A stretch of DNA of 32,295 bases from Eubacteriales bacterium (GCA_030524175.1 JAUNHC010000055.1:1-32295), one strand, 5' to 3'; positions 7,074 to 14,924 are shown, numbered from the stretch's first letter. Notes: generated by a model from the sequence alone, not told the origin. Translations and numbers: made by a program.

Positions 7074-8081
7074 ATGGAACAAATTAAAATTCCTCTGGGT
7101 TATCATGCTGATCTGAACCTACATGACACCCAGGTAGCAATCAAGACAGTGAAAGACTTTTTTCAGCAGACACTGGCACAGAAGCTGAACCTGCTGCGTG
7201 TATCCGCCCCTGTGTTTGTCAACCCCGGCTCCGGTCTTAATGATAATCTCAACGGCGTAGAGCGCCCGGTGAGCTTCGATATCAAGGACCAGAAGGAAAC
7301 TGCCGAAATCGTCCATTCCCTGGCAAAATGGAAACGTTATGCCCTGAAAAAATACGGATTTTCCCATGGGGAAGGACTGTATACGGACATGATCGCCATC
7401 CGCCGGGACGAAGATCTGGATAATATCCATTCCGTATATGTGGACCAGTGGGACTGGGAAAAAATCATCACAAAAGAAGAACGTAACATGGACACTCTCG
7501 TGCACACAGTGCGAACCATCTACAGTGTCCTGCGGAAAACCGAGAAATACATGGCTGTACAATACGACTATATAGAAGAAATCCTGCCTAAGGAAATTGC
7601 TTTTGTGAGCACACAGGAGCTGGTGGATATGTATCCCGAATGTACTCCCAAGGAGCGCGAATACAAAATCACAAAAGAAAAAGGTGCGGTTTTCCTCATG
7701 CAGGTAGGAAAAACCTTAAGCAACGGCGAAAGTCACGACGGCCGCGCCCCGGACTATGACGACTGGGAACTGAACGGAGATATCCTGGTATACTATCCTG
7801 TACTTGACATAGCCCTGGAGCTTTCTTCCATGGGAATCCGGGTGGATGAGGATTCTCTTGACAAGCAGCTCCGCTCCTCTGGCTGCGACGAACGCCGGGA
7901 ACTTGATTTCCAGAAAGCAATTCTCAACAAAGAGCTTCCATACACCATAGGCGGCGGTATCGGACAGTCACGTATCTGTATGTTCTTCCTGCGCAAAGCC
8001 CATATCGGCGAGGTACATGTATCTCTGTGGCCCAAAGAGGTTCAGGAGAAAGCTGCAGAAAACGGCATCCAGCTTCTTTAG
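7074..8081 (+). CDS. asnA: Aspartate-ammonia ligase (ammonia-dependent asparagine synthetase)
   Basis: AsnA makes L-asparagine from aspartate, ammonia and ATP (releasing AMP and pyrophosphate) in the cytoplasm, with a class II aminoacyl-tRNA-synthetase-like fold. The protein is 335 residues, the normal length. Recognisable stretches are the early LRVSAPVFVNPGSGLND, NGVERPVSFDI, the YGFSHGEGLYTDM region, YVDQWDWEK, and the GGGIGQSRICMFFLRKAHIGEVH motif-3-like segment near the C-terminus. An AGGAGGG ribosome binding site lies 8 nt before the ATG. It stands alone with its own promoter and a shared terminator, converging on the amino-acid symporter gene. Confidence 0.96.
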   Translation: MEQIKIPLGYHADLNLHDTQVAIKTVKDFFQQTLAQKLNLLRVSAPVFVNPGSGLNDNLNGVERPVSFDIKDQKETAEIVHSLAKWKRYALKKYGFSHGEGLYTDMIAIRRDEDLDNIHSVYVDQWDWEKIITKEERNMDTLVHTVRTIYSVLRKTEKYMAVQYDYIEEILPKEIAFVSTQELVDMYPECTPKEREYKITKEKGAVFLMQVGKTLSNGESHDGRAPDYDDWELNGDILVYYPVLDIALELSSMGIRVDEDSLDKQLRSSGCDERRELDFQKAILNKELPYTIGGGIGQSRICMFFLRKAHIGEVHVSLWPKEVQEKAAENGIQLL

Positions 8082-8120
8082 GATACTGTGGACTTGACAT
8101 AAACAGCAGCGGTACATTTA

Positions 8121-8194
8121 TCAGAACAAAATGGCGTACTTTCCTAGTGTGCTGTTAGGCTGAATATGAATGTGTCAGTGCACTAGTATATAAA
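8121..8194. repeat. Copy 2 of the dispersed motif, apparently split by a short insertion
   Basis: 8121-8148 matches 3519-3546 at 27 of 28 positions. In the first copy the motif continues directly into TATATAAA. Here a stretch of about 35 bp intervenes (up to 8181), and then CTAGTATATAAA resumes at 8183. CTAG flanks both sides of the extra segment, and its ends can pair as a 10-bp stem with two G-U pairs (8145-8154 with 8177-8186), as a small insertion with target duplication would. Confidence 0.65.
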
Positions 8195-8195
8195 T

Positions 8196-8246
8196 AAACT
8201 CCTTGTGATGCAGCCATTTTAAAAATGGCACATACACAAGGAGTTT
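8196..8246. terminator. Bidirectional terminator between asnA and the symporter gene
   Basis: A 12-bp stem (8196-8207 with 8235-8246) encloses a second perfect 8-bp hairpin (8213-8220 with 8222-8229). On the plus strand it ends in TTTTTGTTTTTT, a good terminator for asnA. On the minus strand the complement of the A-rich left flank gives a weaker U-rich tail for the symporter transcript. Confidence 0.8.
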
Positions 8247-8306
8247 TTGTTTTTTATCTCACAAGGCCTTTACTGATCGGAACAGTTCAGGCCGGCCGGG
8301 CTGTAA

Positions 8307-9719
8307 TTACTGTTCTTTCCAGCACCTGGTATTTTTGATTCCAAGGTCCTTTGGCCGGAACACAGGATCTTTCCCGTCTTTTCTCTGCCTTTGGTAATCC
8401 TTAAGAATTCTAACGGCAACCCCTCCCAAAAGAAGGATTGCAATAATATTAACAATAGCCATAAATCCCATAAGTACATCTGCCAAATTCCATACTGTAT
8501 CGAAATTGGCCAAAGCCCCTGCAAACACCACCAGGACACAGATAATACGGAATACAAACAACAGTTTCTTATCGTCTTTTATAAATTTCAGGTTAGATTC
8601 CGCGTAACAGTAATTCCCAACCAGGGAACTAAATGCAAAGAGGAAAATAGACGCGGTTATAAAGTGGATCCCAAGCTCTCCCACCTCAGCTTTCACTGCC
8701 TGCTGGACAAAAGGCATTCCTGTAAGCTCCGGATCGATCACCCCGTAATTCAGCAGCATCATGGCTGTGGTAGTACATATGAGTATCGTATCAATAAACA
8801 CAGACAACATCTGTACCAGACCCTGCTTGGCCGGATGGGACACGTCTGCCGTTGCACCTGCATTGGGCGCTGACCCCATACCTGCTTCGTTGGAAAACAA
8901 TCCTCTTTTAATTCCCAGCATCACGCAGGAGCCTGCAAATCCACCTGCAATCGACCTGAAATCAAAGGCCTCCGTAAATATCAGTGCAAAAATCCCCGGC
9001 AGTCTGCCCAGATTGGTCAATGTGATAAAAAGCCCCAACAGAATATAAAGAACCGCCATCACAGGCACTATCCCTGAAGTGATCACACCAATCCTGTGTA
9101 CACCGCCAAAAATAACAAGGGCCGTAGCAACAGCCAGAATACCTCCGATAACAGCAGGAATGGCTGTCCTGGCATAATCAGTCCCAATATAATACTCAAA
9201 AGCTGAACTGACATTATAAGACTGGAGAGCATTAAATCCAAAGGCAAAGCAAGCGATAAGAAGGATAGAAAAGACAATGCCCAGCCATCGTTTTCCTAAT
9301 GCATACTGTATATAGTAGGCAGGTCCTCCCCTGAACTCTTTTCCATCTCTTGTCTTATATGTCTGGGCAAGGGTGCTTTCCACAAAAGCTGAGGCGCTTC
9401 CTATAATAGCCAGAAGCCACATCCAGAAAATCGCTCCGGCCCCACCTGCGGCCAAAGCAGTAGCCACACCTGCAATATTCCCTGTGCCCACACGGGATGC
9501 AGTGGAAATCATCAATGCCTGGAAGGAGGATACCCCTGTATCATCCTTTTTCTTTTCAGTTAAGATACGGATCGCTTCCGGCAGCATTCGTATCTGTACA
9601 AATTTTGTCCTGACAGTAAAATAAACGCCTGTCCCAACCAGCAATATGATCAGAATATAGGTGTAAAGAAATTCACTCAACTTGCCGATCAACTCATTAC
9701 ATACATTTAAAAATCCCAT
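8307..9719 (-). CDS. Alanine or glycine:cation symporter (AGCS family)
   Basis: This is a sodium- or proton-coupled importer of alanine or glycine in the cytoplasmic membrane. The 470-residue protein has about ten or eleven hydrophobic helices and clear family blocks: SSFQALMISTASRVGTGNIAGVATALA near residue 65, the GGPAYYIQYALG loop, FSNEAGMGSAPNAGATADVSHPAKQG in the second half, and FSSLVGNYCYAESNL. A purine-rich GGGGGAAG precedes the ATG. It faces asnA. The leader of about 185 nt is unusually long but contains no T-box or glycine-riboswitch sequence that I can recognise. Which amino acid is carried cannot be told from sequence alone. Confidence 0.93.
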   Translation of the reverse strand: MGFLNVCNELIGKLSEFLYTYILIILLVGTGVYFTVRTKFVQIRMLPEAIRILTEKKKDDTGVSSFQALMISTASRVGTGNIAGVATALAAGGAGAIFWMWLLAIIGSASAFVESTLAQTYKTRDGKEFRGGPAYYIQYALGKRWLGIVFSILLIACFAFGFNALQSYNVSSAFEYYIGTDYARTAIPAVIGGILAVATALVIFGGVHRIGVITSGIVPVMAVLYILLGLFITLTNLGRLPGIFALIFTEAFDFRSIAGGFAGSCVMLGIKRGLFSNEAGMGSAPNAGATADVSHPAKQGLVQMLSVFIDTILICTTTAMMLLNYGVIDPELTGMPFVQQAVKAEVGELGIHFITASIFLFAFSSLVGNYCYAESNLKFIKDDKKLLFVFRIICVLVVFAGALANFDTVWNLADVLMGFMAIVNIIAILLLGGVAVRILKDYQRQRKDGKDPVFRPKDLGIKNTRCWKEQ

Positions 9720-9907
9720 ATACTTCCCCCTTTGTACGTCAAAGCAGAAATCTGCTTCCTTTGTTCATAGCTGCATAAGTATGATGTTAATTATTTTGTC
9801 CTCTTTCCACAAGTTGCATTCAGATGCAAAAAATAAGGCCCGGATTCCGACATATCGGCTTTCTGGGTCTTGATCGCTAAATTCACCTTTTTTGCTCCGG
9901 ATGTTAT

Positions 9908-9937
9908 TTTATACGAAAATACACTATTTTGCAACAA
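9908..9937 (-). promoter_or_regulatory. Possible promoter of the symporter gene
   Basis: On the minus strand TTGTTG (9937-9932) and TATAAA (9913-9908) are separated by 18 bp. The long leader 9720-9900 contains small hairpins (for example CCGA/TCGG near 9850 and AGCAGA/TCTGCT near 9740), but no recognised regulatory RNA. Confidence 0.4.
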
Positions 9938-10057
9938 AAAATTATCATAATGAGATCCCTATACCGTACTTTGCCGGCATACACTCTGCCGCCGGCATCC
10001 CCCTGGAATAACAGCTTTAATATCCAAATTTTTCTAAAAATTTAATAATTCATATCC

Positions 10058-10086
10058 TTGACATCAACCTGCCGGCATACTATCAT
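10058..10086 (+). promoter_or_regulatory. Strong promoter of the CBS-domain gene
   Basis: A perfect TTGACA (10058-10063) and TATCAT (10081-10086) are 17 bp apart. The 8-mer GCCGGCAT lies inside the spacer (10071-10078) and occurs twice more upstream, at 9973-9980 and 9991-9998, so it may be an operator. Confidence 0.75.
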
Positions 10087-10161
10087 TAACCTGTAAACTG
10101 CAGAGGTCTGCCGACACCCTGCAAGTCCCGGAAACTAAAACGAATGAATGAGGTACTCATT

Positions 10162-10587
10162 GTGAATATTTTATTTTTTCTGACACCCAAAAGTGAAGTG
10201 GCATACATATTTGAAGACGAAACCTTGCGTCAGACACTGGAGAAAATGGAACACCGGAAGTTTTCCTGTATCCCCATATTAAGCCTGGACGGGAAATATA
10301 CAGGAACTATTTCTGAGGGTGATCTGCTCTGGGGGATGAAACGGCTGGGAATCACCGATATGAAGGATGCTGAGACGATCCCGGTTATGGCTATCCAGCG
10401 CAGAGCAACTTACAAACCTGTACATGCAGATTCCGACATGGAGGATCTGCTTGACCGTGCCATTAACCAGAACTACGTTCCCGTAGTGGACGACCAGGGT
10501 GCCTTCATCGGAATCATCACCCGCAAGGAGATCATCAAATACTGCTACAAGGAATTGAAGAAAATGTCATCTTCACCCAAGGCGTAA
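10162..10587 (+). CDS. Small CBS-domain-pair protein
   Basis: The 141-residue protein consists of essentially one Bateman module: CBS motif 1 at about residues 8-60 (RKFSCIPILSLDGKYTGTISEGDLL) and CBS motif 2 at about 75-130 (NQNYVPVVDDQGAFIGIITRKEII). Such modules bind adenosine nucleotides and regulate a partner; no catalytic domain is present. I chose the GTG at 10162 because TGAGG precedes it by 8 nt and the protein then begins MNILFFLTPKSEVAYIF. The in-frame ATG at 10144 has no ribosome binding site. It stands alone between two minus-strand genes, with a near-consensus promoter and its own terminator, so it is probably well expressed. The partner is unknown. Confidence 0.85.
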   Translation: MNILFFLTPKSEVAYIFEDETLRQTLEKMEHRKFSCIPILSLDGKYTGTISEGDLLWGMKRLGITDMKDAETIPVMAIQRRATYKPVHADSDMEDLLDRAINQNYVPVVDDQGAFIGIITRKEIIKYCYKELKKMSSSPKA

Positions 10588-10643
10588 ACGCCCTGTTTAC
10601 GCATTCTTAATTTTCTTCAACAGATTAAAAAACAAAAAAACAG

Positions 10644-10676
10644 CCCCCGGTTAAAAACTGAATTTTTAACCGGGGG
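10644..10676. terminator. Bidirectional terminator between the CBS gene and the amino-acid importer
   Basis: A perfect 14-bp stem (10644-10657 with 10663-10676) with loop CTGAA is flanked by an A run (10634-10640) on the left and TTTT on the right. It can therefore stop both converging transcripts. Confidence 0.88.
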
Positions 10677-10708
10677 TTTTCATTTGTATTTATTTGCCTG
10701 CTGAAACT

Positions 10709-11455
10709 TTATAATACTTTAGAAAGAAAATCTTTCAGCCTTTGGTTGCTTGGATTGGCAAAAAACTCCTGAGGAGTATTTTCTTCCTGGATTTTCCCGT
10801 CATCTATAAACACCACGCGGGAGGCTACTTCTCTTGCAAAACCCATCTCATGAGTTACCACCACCATGGTCATACCCGATTTGGCAAGTTCCTTCATAAG
10901 CTCCAGAACCTCCCCCACCATCTCCGGGTCAAGGGCAGATGTAGGCTCATCAAAAAGCATAACATCAGGATTCATTGCCAGTGCTCTGGCAATGGCAATA
11001 CGCTGCTTCTGCCCGCCGGAAAGCATATCCGGGTAGGTGTCAGCCTTGTCCGGCAGCCCCACACGCTCCAGAAGCTCGTCAGCCTTTTTTGACGCCTCAT
11101 CTTTACTCATAAGCTTAAGAGTTACCGGGGCAAGCATGATATTCTCCTTCACAGTCTTATGGGGAAAAAGATTAAACTGCTGGAACACCATGCCGATTTT
11201 CTGGCGGTGACGGTTGATGTCTACTTTAGGGTCGGTAATATCCGTTCCCTCGAAAAGAATCTTCCCTCCCGTGGGAACCTCCAGGAGGTTCAGCGAACGA
11301 AGGAAGGTAGATTTACCGGAACCGGAAGGACCGATGACTACCACCACTTCCCCCTGATAGATATTGGTGGTGATTCCGTCCAGAACCTGATTGCTCCCAA
11401 AGGCCTTCTCCAGATTCTGCACCTGGATCAACATTTTATTTCTGTCAACGCTCAC
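10709..11455 (-). CDS. Polar amino-acid ABC transporter, ATP-binding protein
   Basis: This is the ATPase of a type I polar amino-acid importer (GlnQ/HisP group), 248 residues. Walker A is GPSGSGKST at about residue 40, the Q-loop region is [12 protein letters not shown], the signature is [16 protein letters not shown], Walker B is [15 protein letters not shown], and the switch histidine is in VVTHEMG. The start is a GTG at 11455 that overlaps the permease stop by 11 bp, with GGAGG 10 nt upstream. An internal ATG at 11434 has no ribosome binding site. It is the last gene of the binding protein-permease-ATPase operon and ends at the 10644-10676 terminator. Confidence 0.95.
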   Translation of the reverse strand: MSVDRNKMLIQVQNLEKAFGSNQVLDGITTNIYQGEVVVVIGPSGSGKSTFLRSLNLLEVPTGGKILFEGTDITDPKVDINRHRQKIGMVFQQFNLFPHKTVKENIMLAPVTLKLMSKDEASKKADELLERVGLPDKADTYPDMLSGGQKQRIAIARALAMNPDVMLFDEPTSALDPEMVGEVLELMKELAKSGMTMVVVTHEMGFAREVASRVVFIDDGKIQEENTPQEFFANPSNQRLKDFLSKVL

Positions 11456-12137
11456 TGGTCCTCAGCCTCCTTTCCAGTTTGTTCATGAGGAATGTTAAAA
11501 TCAGAACAAGTATAAGATATATGGCAGCCGCCGAAAGCAGCGGCAAATACGGACTAAAGCTGCGGCTCTGGATAAGAGTGGCGCCCTTTGTCAAATCCAT
11601 GATACCGATGGTACCGATGATGGAAGTCTCCTTTAACAGCACGATAAATTCATTAACTAACGCCGGAAGGACATTTTTAAAAGCCTGAGGCATAACGATC
11701 AGACTCATTGTCTGAGTGAAATTCAGACCCAGACTGCGCCCTGCTTCTGTCTGTCCTAAATCAATGGACATAATACCGGAACGGACTATCTCGGCCACAT
11801 ACGCGCCGGAATTAAGCCCGAATGCCAATGAACCGATCAATATTTTATTTGAGGTAATAGGTGCCAGAATGATGAAATTCATGATCAAAACCTGGATCAT
11901 GGTAGGTGTACCGCGTATTACAGTTAAATAAATACGGCAGATCACATTCAAAATTTTGAAAGAACCGGACTTATCGTGAGCGGAACGGATGATCGCCACA
12001 AGAAAGCCCAGAATAATACCGATGACAACCGCAAACACTGTGATGGTCAAAGTGGTTTTCAGACCATCCACCAGCCATAAATAACGGTCTTCCACAATAA
12101 AATTATTATAAAACTGATTTTTTAAACTCTCTATCAT
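11445..12137 (-). CDS. Polar amino-acid ABC transporter, permease
   Basis: This is the membrane subunit, 230 residues with about five helices, of the His/Glu/Gln/Arg family. The N-terminal part carries the [23 protein letters not shown] entry helix. The mid-region has RGTPTMIQ, and the ATPase-coupling EAA-type loop reads [31 protein letters not shown] single permease gene implies a homodimeric channel. The substrate is not certain; cystine, glutamine or another polar amino acid would all fit. Confidence 0.94.
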   Translation of the reverse strand: MIESLKNQFYNNFIVEDRYLWLVDGLKTTLTITVFAVVIGIILGFLVAIIRSAHDKSGSFKILNVICRIYLTVIRGTPTMIQVLIMNFIILAPITSNKILIGSLAFGLNSGAYVAEIVRSGIMSIDLGQTEAGRSLGLNFTQTMSLIVMPQAFKNVLPALVNEFIVLLKETSIIGTIGIMDLTKGATLIQSRSFSPYLPLLSAAAIYLILVLILTFLMNKLERRLRTSER

Positions 12138-12171
12138 TATTATTCACCAAAATTTCCTTTATCTCGAAAAG

Positions 12172-12200
12172 AGAGCTGTTGGCTACTTGTCAACAGCTCT
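12172..12200 (-). terminator. Hairpin between binding protein and permease genes, likely attenuator
   Basis: A perfect 10-bp stem (12172-12181 with 12191-12200) with a 9-nt loop is followed on the minus strand by CTTTTC. It lies between the binding-protein stop (12239) and the permease start (12137). Partial termination here, or protection of the upstream message, would make more binding protein than permease. Confidence 0.6.
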
Positions 12201-12238
12201 GCGTGTCCGTGAAATGTTATTTCAGATACATCTTAATA

Positions 12239-13021
12239 TTATTTTGTAACAATGATAACCTGGCTTGCATTTGCATAAGTATCGGTAAAGTCAACACTCT
12301 GCAGACGGTCTTCTGTAACAGTCATGCCTGCTGCACCGAAATCAGCTTTTTCAGACTCAATAGCAGCCAGAATAGAAGCGAACTCCATATCATCAATTCT
12401 CAGTTCATATCCAAGTTTATCACAGATTGCCTGAGCGATATCTGCATCAATACCTACAATATCATCACCTAAATGATATTCATACGGCTCAAATTCAGCA
12501 TTGGTAGCCATTACAAGGGTACCGTTGGAACGGTCAACATCCTCCGGAGACTCATATGGAGTCTTACCGATCTCATCCCCTATATAATTGGACATAATGC
12601 TGTCAATAGTTCCATCCTCTTTTAACTCTTTAAGAGCACCGTTGATCTTGTCAAGAAGCTCTGTGTTGCCTTTCTTTAAGCAGATGGCATACTCTTCTTC
12701 CACAAATGGATCATCAAGGATCTTAAGGTCATCATTGGCATCCACAAATTTCTGCGCCGGCTGGGAATCAATGATCACACAGTCAACCTGTCCTGCCTTC
12801 AATGCCTGTACTGCTTCGCTTCCCTTGCTGTAACGCTCAACAGTGGCTCCGTCTTTTTCATATTTGGAAGCTTCCAGATCACCGGTAGTTCCCAACTGTA
12901 CACCGATGGTCTTTCCTGCTAAATCGTCTTTGGATTCCACGGCTGCTGAAACACTGACAGCCATAGAAACTGCCATTACTGCACTTAAAGATAATGCTGT
13001 GAATTTTTTCATGTTTTTCAT
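12239..13021 (-). CDS. Amino-acid ABC transporter, extracellular substrate-binding protein
   Basis: This is a 260-residue family 3 solute-binding protein that delivers an amino acid to the neighbouring permease. It has a signal sequence (MKNMKKFTALSLSAVMAV, cleavage predicted after VSVSA) and two lobes, with GKTIGVQLGTTGD early and NGTLVMATNAEFEPYEYHLGDDIVGIDADIAQAICDKLG in the second half. The last stretch is the family signature region, although here it falls after an N-terminal half rich in lobe II-like motifs. No lipobox cysteine is present in the signal, which is unusual for a Gram-positive binding protein. AGGAGG precedes the ATG by 7 nt. Confidence 0.92.
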   Translation of the reverse strand: MKNMKKFTALSLSAVMAVSMAVSVSAAVESKDDLAGKTIGVQLGTTGDLEASKYEKDGATVERYSKGSEAVQALKAGQVDCVIIDSQPAQKFVDANDDLKILDDPFVEEEYAICLKKGNTELLDKINGALKELKEDGTIDSIMSNYIGDEIGKTPYESPEDVDRSNGTLVMATNAEFEPYEYHLGDDIVGIDADIAQAICDKLGYELRIDDMEFASILAAIESEKADFGAAGMTVTEDRLQSVDFTDTYANASQVIIVTK

Positions 13022-13053
13022 CTTTTTTCCTCCTCTTAATTGAAAGCATATTT

Positions 13054-13194
13054 ATGCGTAACAGTTCAGACTTGCCTGAACTGTTACGCATCCAGCACAT
13101 TGAAATTCGCCTGCGGCGAAGGGCCGGATGCCTACGTCCACCATGTTTTCGCACGGTCTGCGCAGTAAATGCGCACACCTGTTTGAGCTGTTAC
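13054..13194. repeat. 141-bp mosaic element with GTAACAGTTCA-type ends
   Basis: It opens with a 15-bp perfect hairpin (13054-13068 with 13077-13091). It holds a TTCGCC/GGCGAA hairpin (13106-13111 with 13115-13120) nested in a GCATCC/GGATGC pair (13088-13093 with 13126-13131), then a TGCGCA hairpin with loop GTAAA (13159-13164 with 13170-13175). It closes at 13184-13194 with an inverted copy of its first 11-bp core (10 of 11; the difference allows G-U). It resembles the element at 6844-6988 in plan and ends, but not in interior sequence. It lies in the presumed leader of the amino-acid-binding protein gene. Confidence 0.7.
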
Positions 13195-13237
13195 ATTTAT
13201 GCAGCTTTATTGTATAATTTCTTATATCGTGCTTTTA

Positions 13238-13265
13238 ATTGTACCATGTTTTTTGTAAAAAGCAA
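13238..13265 (-). promoter_or_regulatory. Possible promoter of the amino-acid importer operon
   Basis: On the minus strand TTGCTT (13265-13260) and TACAAT (13243-13238) are separated by 16 bp. If it is real, the mosaic repeat at 13054-13194 is transcribed as part of a leader of about 210 nt. Confidence 0.4.
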
Positions 13266-13309
13266 GAGCCTACTTTATAAAAATAAGCAAGAGTCTGCTT
13301 CATAAAAAT
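13260..13309. repeat. Two tandem 25-bp repeats upstream of the amino-acid importer and hydF
   Basis: Units 13260-13284 and 13285-13309 match at 22 of 25 positions and abut exactly. Each begins AAGCAAGAG, so each carries a minus-strand TTGCTT like the proposed -35. The rest of 13310-13434 is AT-rich leader for hydF, without a promoter that I would defend. Confidence 0.75.
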
Positions 13310-13434
13310 GAAGTGACTTTAACAAAGTATGATGATAAAATATCCTTATATTTATTTTCATCTTTCTTTACCCTAAGAACCTGAAACTTACAACGGACAA
13401 GAAACCATTCATCATATATAAAAAGGAGATTATC

Positions 13435-14682
13435 ATGGGAATGAACCAGACTCCCGCATCTGAGCGGGTACACATCAGTTTTTTCGGAAAACGCAATGCC
13501 GGAAAATCCAGCATTATCAATGCAGTGACAGGTCAGAACCTTGCCATTGTTTCAGACGTAAAAGGGACCACCACCGACCCTGTTTACAAAACCATGGAGT
13601 TGCTCCCCCTTGGCCCGGTCATGGTCATCGACACTCCCGGTATTGACGACGAAGGTGCTCTGGGGGCACTCCGGGTGAAAAAGAGCTACCAAGTCCTGAA
13701 CAAGACAGACATTGCCGTTCTTGTGGTAGACGGAACCATTGGCAAAACTCAGGTAGAAGAAAATCTGATCACCCGGTTTAAGGCAAAAGGAATTTCCTAT
13801 CTCATTGTATACAATAAGCTTGACTTAATGCCCGAAGAAAAAAAAGGCTCTCTCACCTCCCAGCATAACGAACCAGTCTCCCCGGAGGAACCCAGCATAT
13901 GGGTAAGCGCCTCTGACGACACAAATATTCATGAATTAAAGGAAAAAATTTCCTCCCTGAAACCGGAGGATACACATAAATTTCCAATTGTGGCAGATTT
14001 AATCGACCCTCTGGATCTTGTGATCCTGGTTGTTCCCATAGATAAAGCTGCACCAAAAGGCCGTCTGATCCTGCCTCAGCAGCAGACGATCCGTGATATT
14101 CTGGAGAAAGGTGCTCTTTCTCTTGTGCTACGTGATACAGAGCTTAAGGATGCCCTTGCCCATTTCCGGGCAAAAGGGGTAACTCCCAGGCTGGTCATCA
14201 CTGACAGCCAGGCCTTTGCCAGAGTGTCAAAGGACACTCCCGGGGACATCCCTCTCACTTCTTTTTCCATCCTTTTCGCCCGGTACAAAGGTGACCTGGA
14301 ATCTTCTGTGAGAGGTGCAGCAGCACTGGACAGCCTGAAAGACGGAGACAAAATACTGATCGCAGAGGGCTGTACTCACCACCGTCAGTGTGACGATATC
14401 GGAACCTACAAGATTCCTAACTGGATACGGGAATACACAGACCAAAATCCTGTTTTTGAATTTGTCTCCGGCACAGAATTTCCAGACGACCTTACTCCTT
14501 ATAAGATGGTCGTCCATTGCGGAGGCTGCATGCTCAATGAGCGGGAAATGAAGTACCGTATAGCCTGCTGTGCGGACCAGGGCGTACCTGTCACAAACTA
14601 CGGCATTTTAATTGCCCAGGTGACAGGAATCCTCAAACGCAGCCTGGAGCCGTTTCCTGAGATTCTTAAATTTTTATTTTAA
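13435..14682 (+). CDS. hydF: [FeFe]-hydrogenase H-cluster maturation GTPase HydF
   Basis: HydF is the scaffold on which HydE and HydG assemble the 2Fe subcluster before transfer to apo-hydrogenase. The 415-residue protein has a GTPase domain (P-loop GKRNAGKSS at 18-26, switch region VKGTTTDP, DTPG at 66-69, NKLD at 127-130), a middle dimerisation domain, and a C-terminal iron-sulfur domain with the CxH...HCxxC pattern: Cys313, His315, His361, Cys362, Cys365. An AAGGAG ribosome binding site precedes the ATG. No hydE, hydG or hydrogenase structural gene is adjacent, so the gene implies [FeFe] hydrogenase encoded elsewhere in this genome and a hydrogen-evolving fermentative lifestyle. Confidence 0.96.
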   Translation: MGMNQTPASERVHISFFGKRNAGKSSIINAVTGQNLAIVSDVKGTTTDPVYKTMELLPLGPVMVIDTPGIDDEGALGALRVKKSYQVLNKTDIAVLVVDGTIGKTQVEENLITRFKAKGISYLIVYNKLDLMPEEKKGSLTSQHNEPVSPEEPSIWVSASDDTNIHELKEKISSLKPEDTHKFPIVADLIDPLDLVILVVPIDKAAPKGRLILPQQQTIRDILEKGALSLVLRDTELKDALAHFRAKGVTPRLVITDSQAFARVSKDTPGDIPLTSFSILFARYKGDLESSVRGAAALDSLKDGDKILIAEGCTHHRQCDDIGTYKIPNWIREYTDQNPVFEFVSGTEFPDDLTPYKMVVHCGGCMLNEREMKYRIACCADQGVPVTNYGILIAQVTGILKRSLEPFPEILKFLF

Positions 14683-14713
14683 GTTCACGGTTTGATAACA
14701 TTTTTACTTTATG

Positions 14714-14924
14714 ATGATGTCGGGGGCAAAAGGGAGCCGGGGCGGGTGCTGTCCTCTCCAGACAGACTTGCGGAAGCGCGCCTGAAAATCCAGTGCTTAC
14801 GAAGACTTAGGCGTGAAGGCTCTCCTGAGCGTCTTAGTCGCAGTTAGTACTTAGTTGAAGGGAAGCGAGTGTCTGCCTGAAGAGGACAGCGCCTGCCCTG
14901 GCTCCCTTTTGACCCCGACATCAT
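14714..14924 (+). repeat. 211-nt long inverted-repeat element, possible structured RNA
   Basis: The arms 14714-14757 and 14881-14924 are inverted repeats, 40 of 44 identical. Read as plus-strand RNA, three of the four differences are G-U pairs and one is G-A, so 43 of 44 positions can pair; on the other strand they would be C-A mismatches. The helix continues inward through CAGACA/TGTCTG (14759-14764 with 14870-14875) and a CTTGC/GCGAG stretch. The central loop of about 100 nt has further small pairings. No open frame in it looks like a protein, and no recognised RNA family fits. It fills most of the 390-bp gap between hydF and dapF. Confidence 0.75.

Noticed and set aside
7119-7562. Long antisense frame in asnA, and similar ones in nrdD (4719-5126), the symporter (8391-8873) and dapF (15412-15780)
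   Set aside because: All are shadows of well-supported genes; none has an independent start signal or protein family features.
9720-9905. T-box or glycine riboswitch in the long symporter leader
   Set aside because: No T-box core sequence or tandem glycine-aptamer pattern is visible; only short unrelated hairpins.
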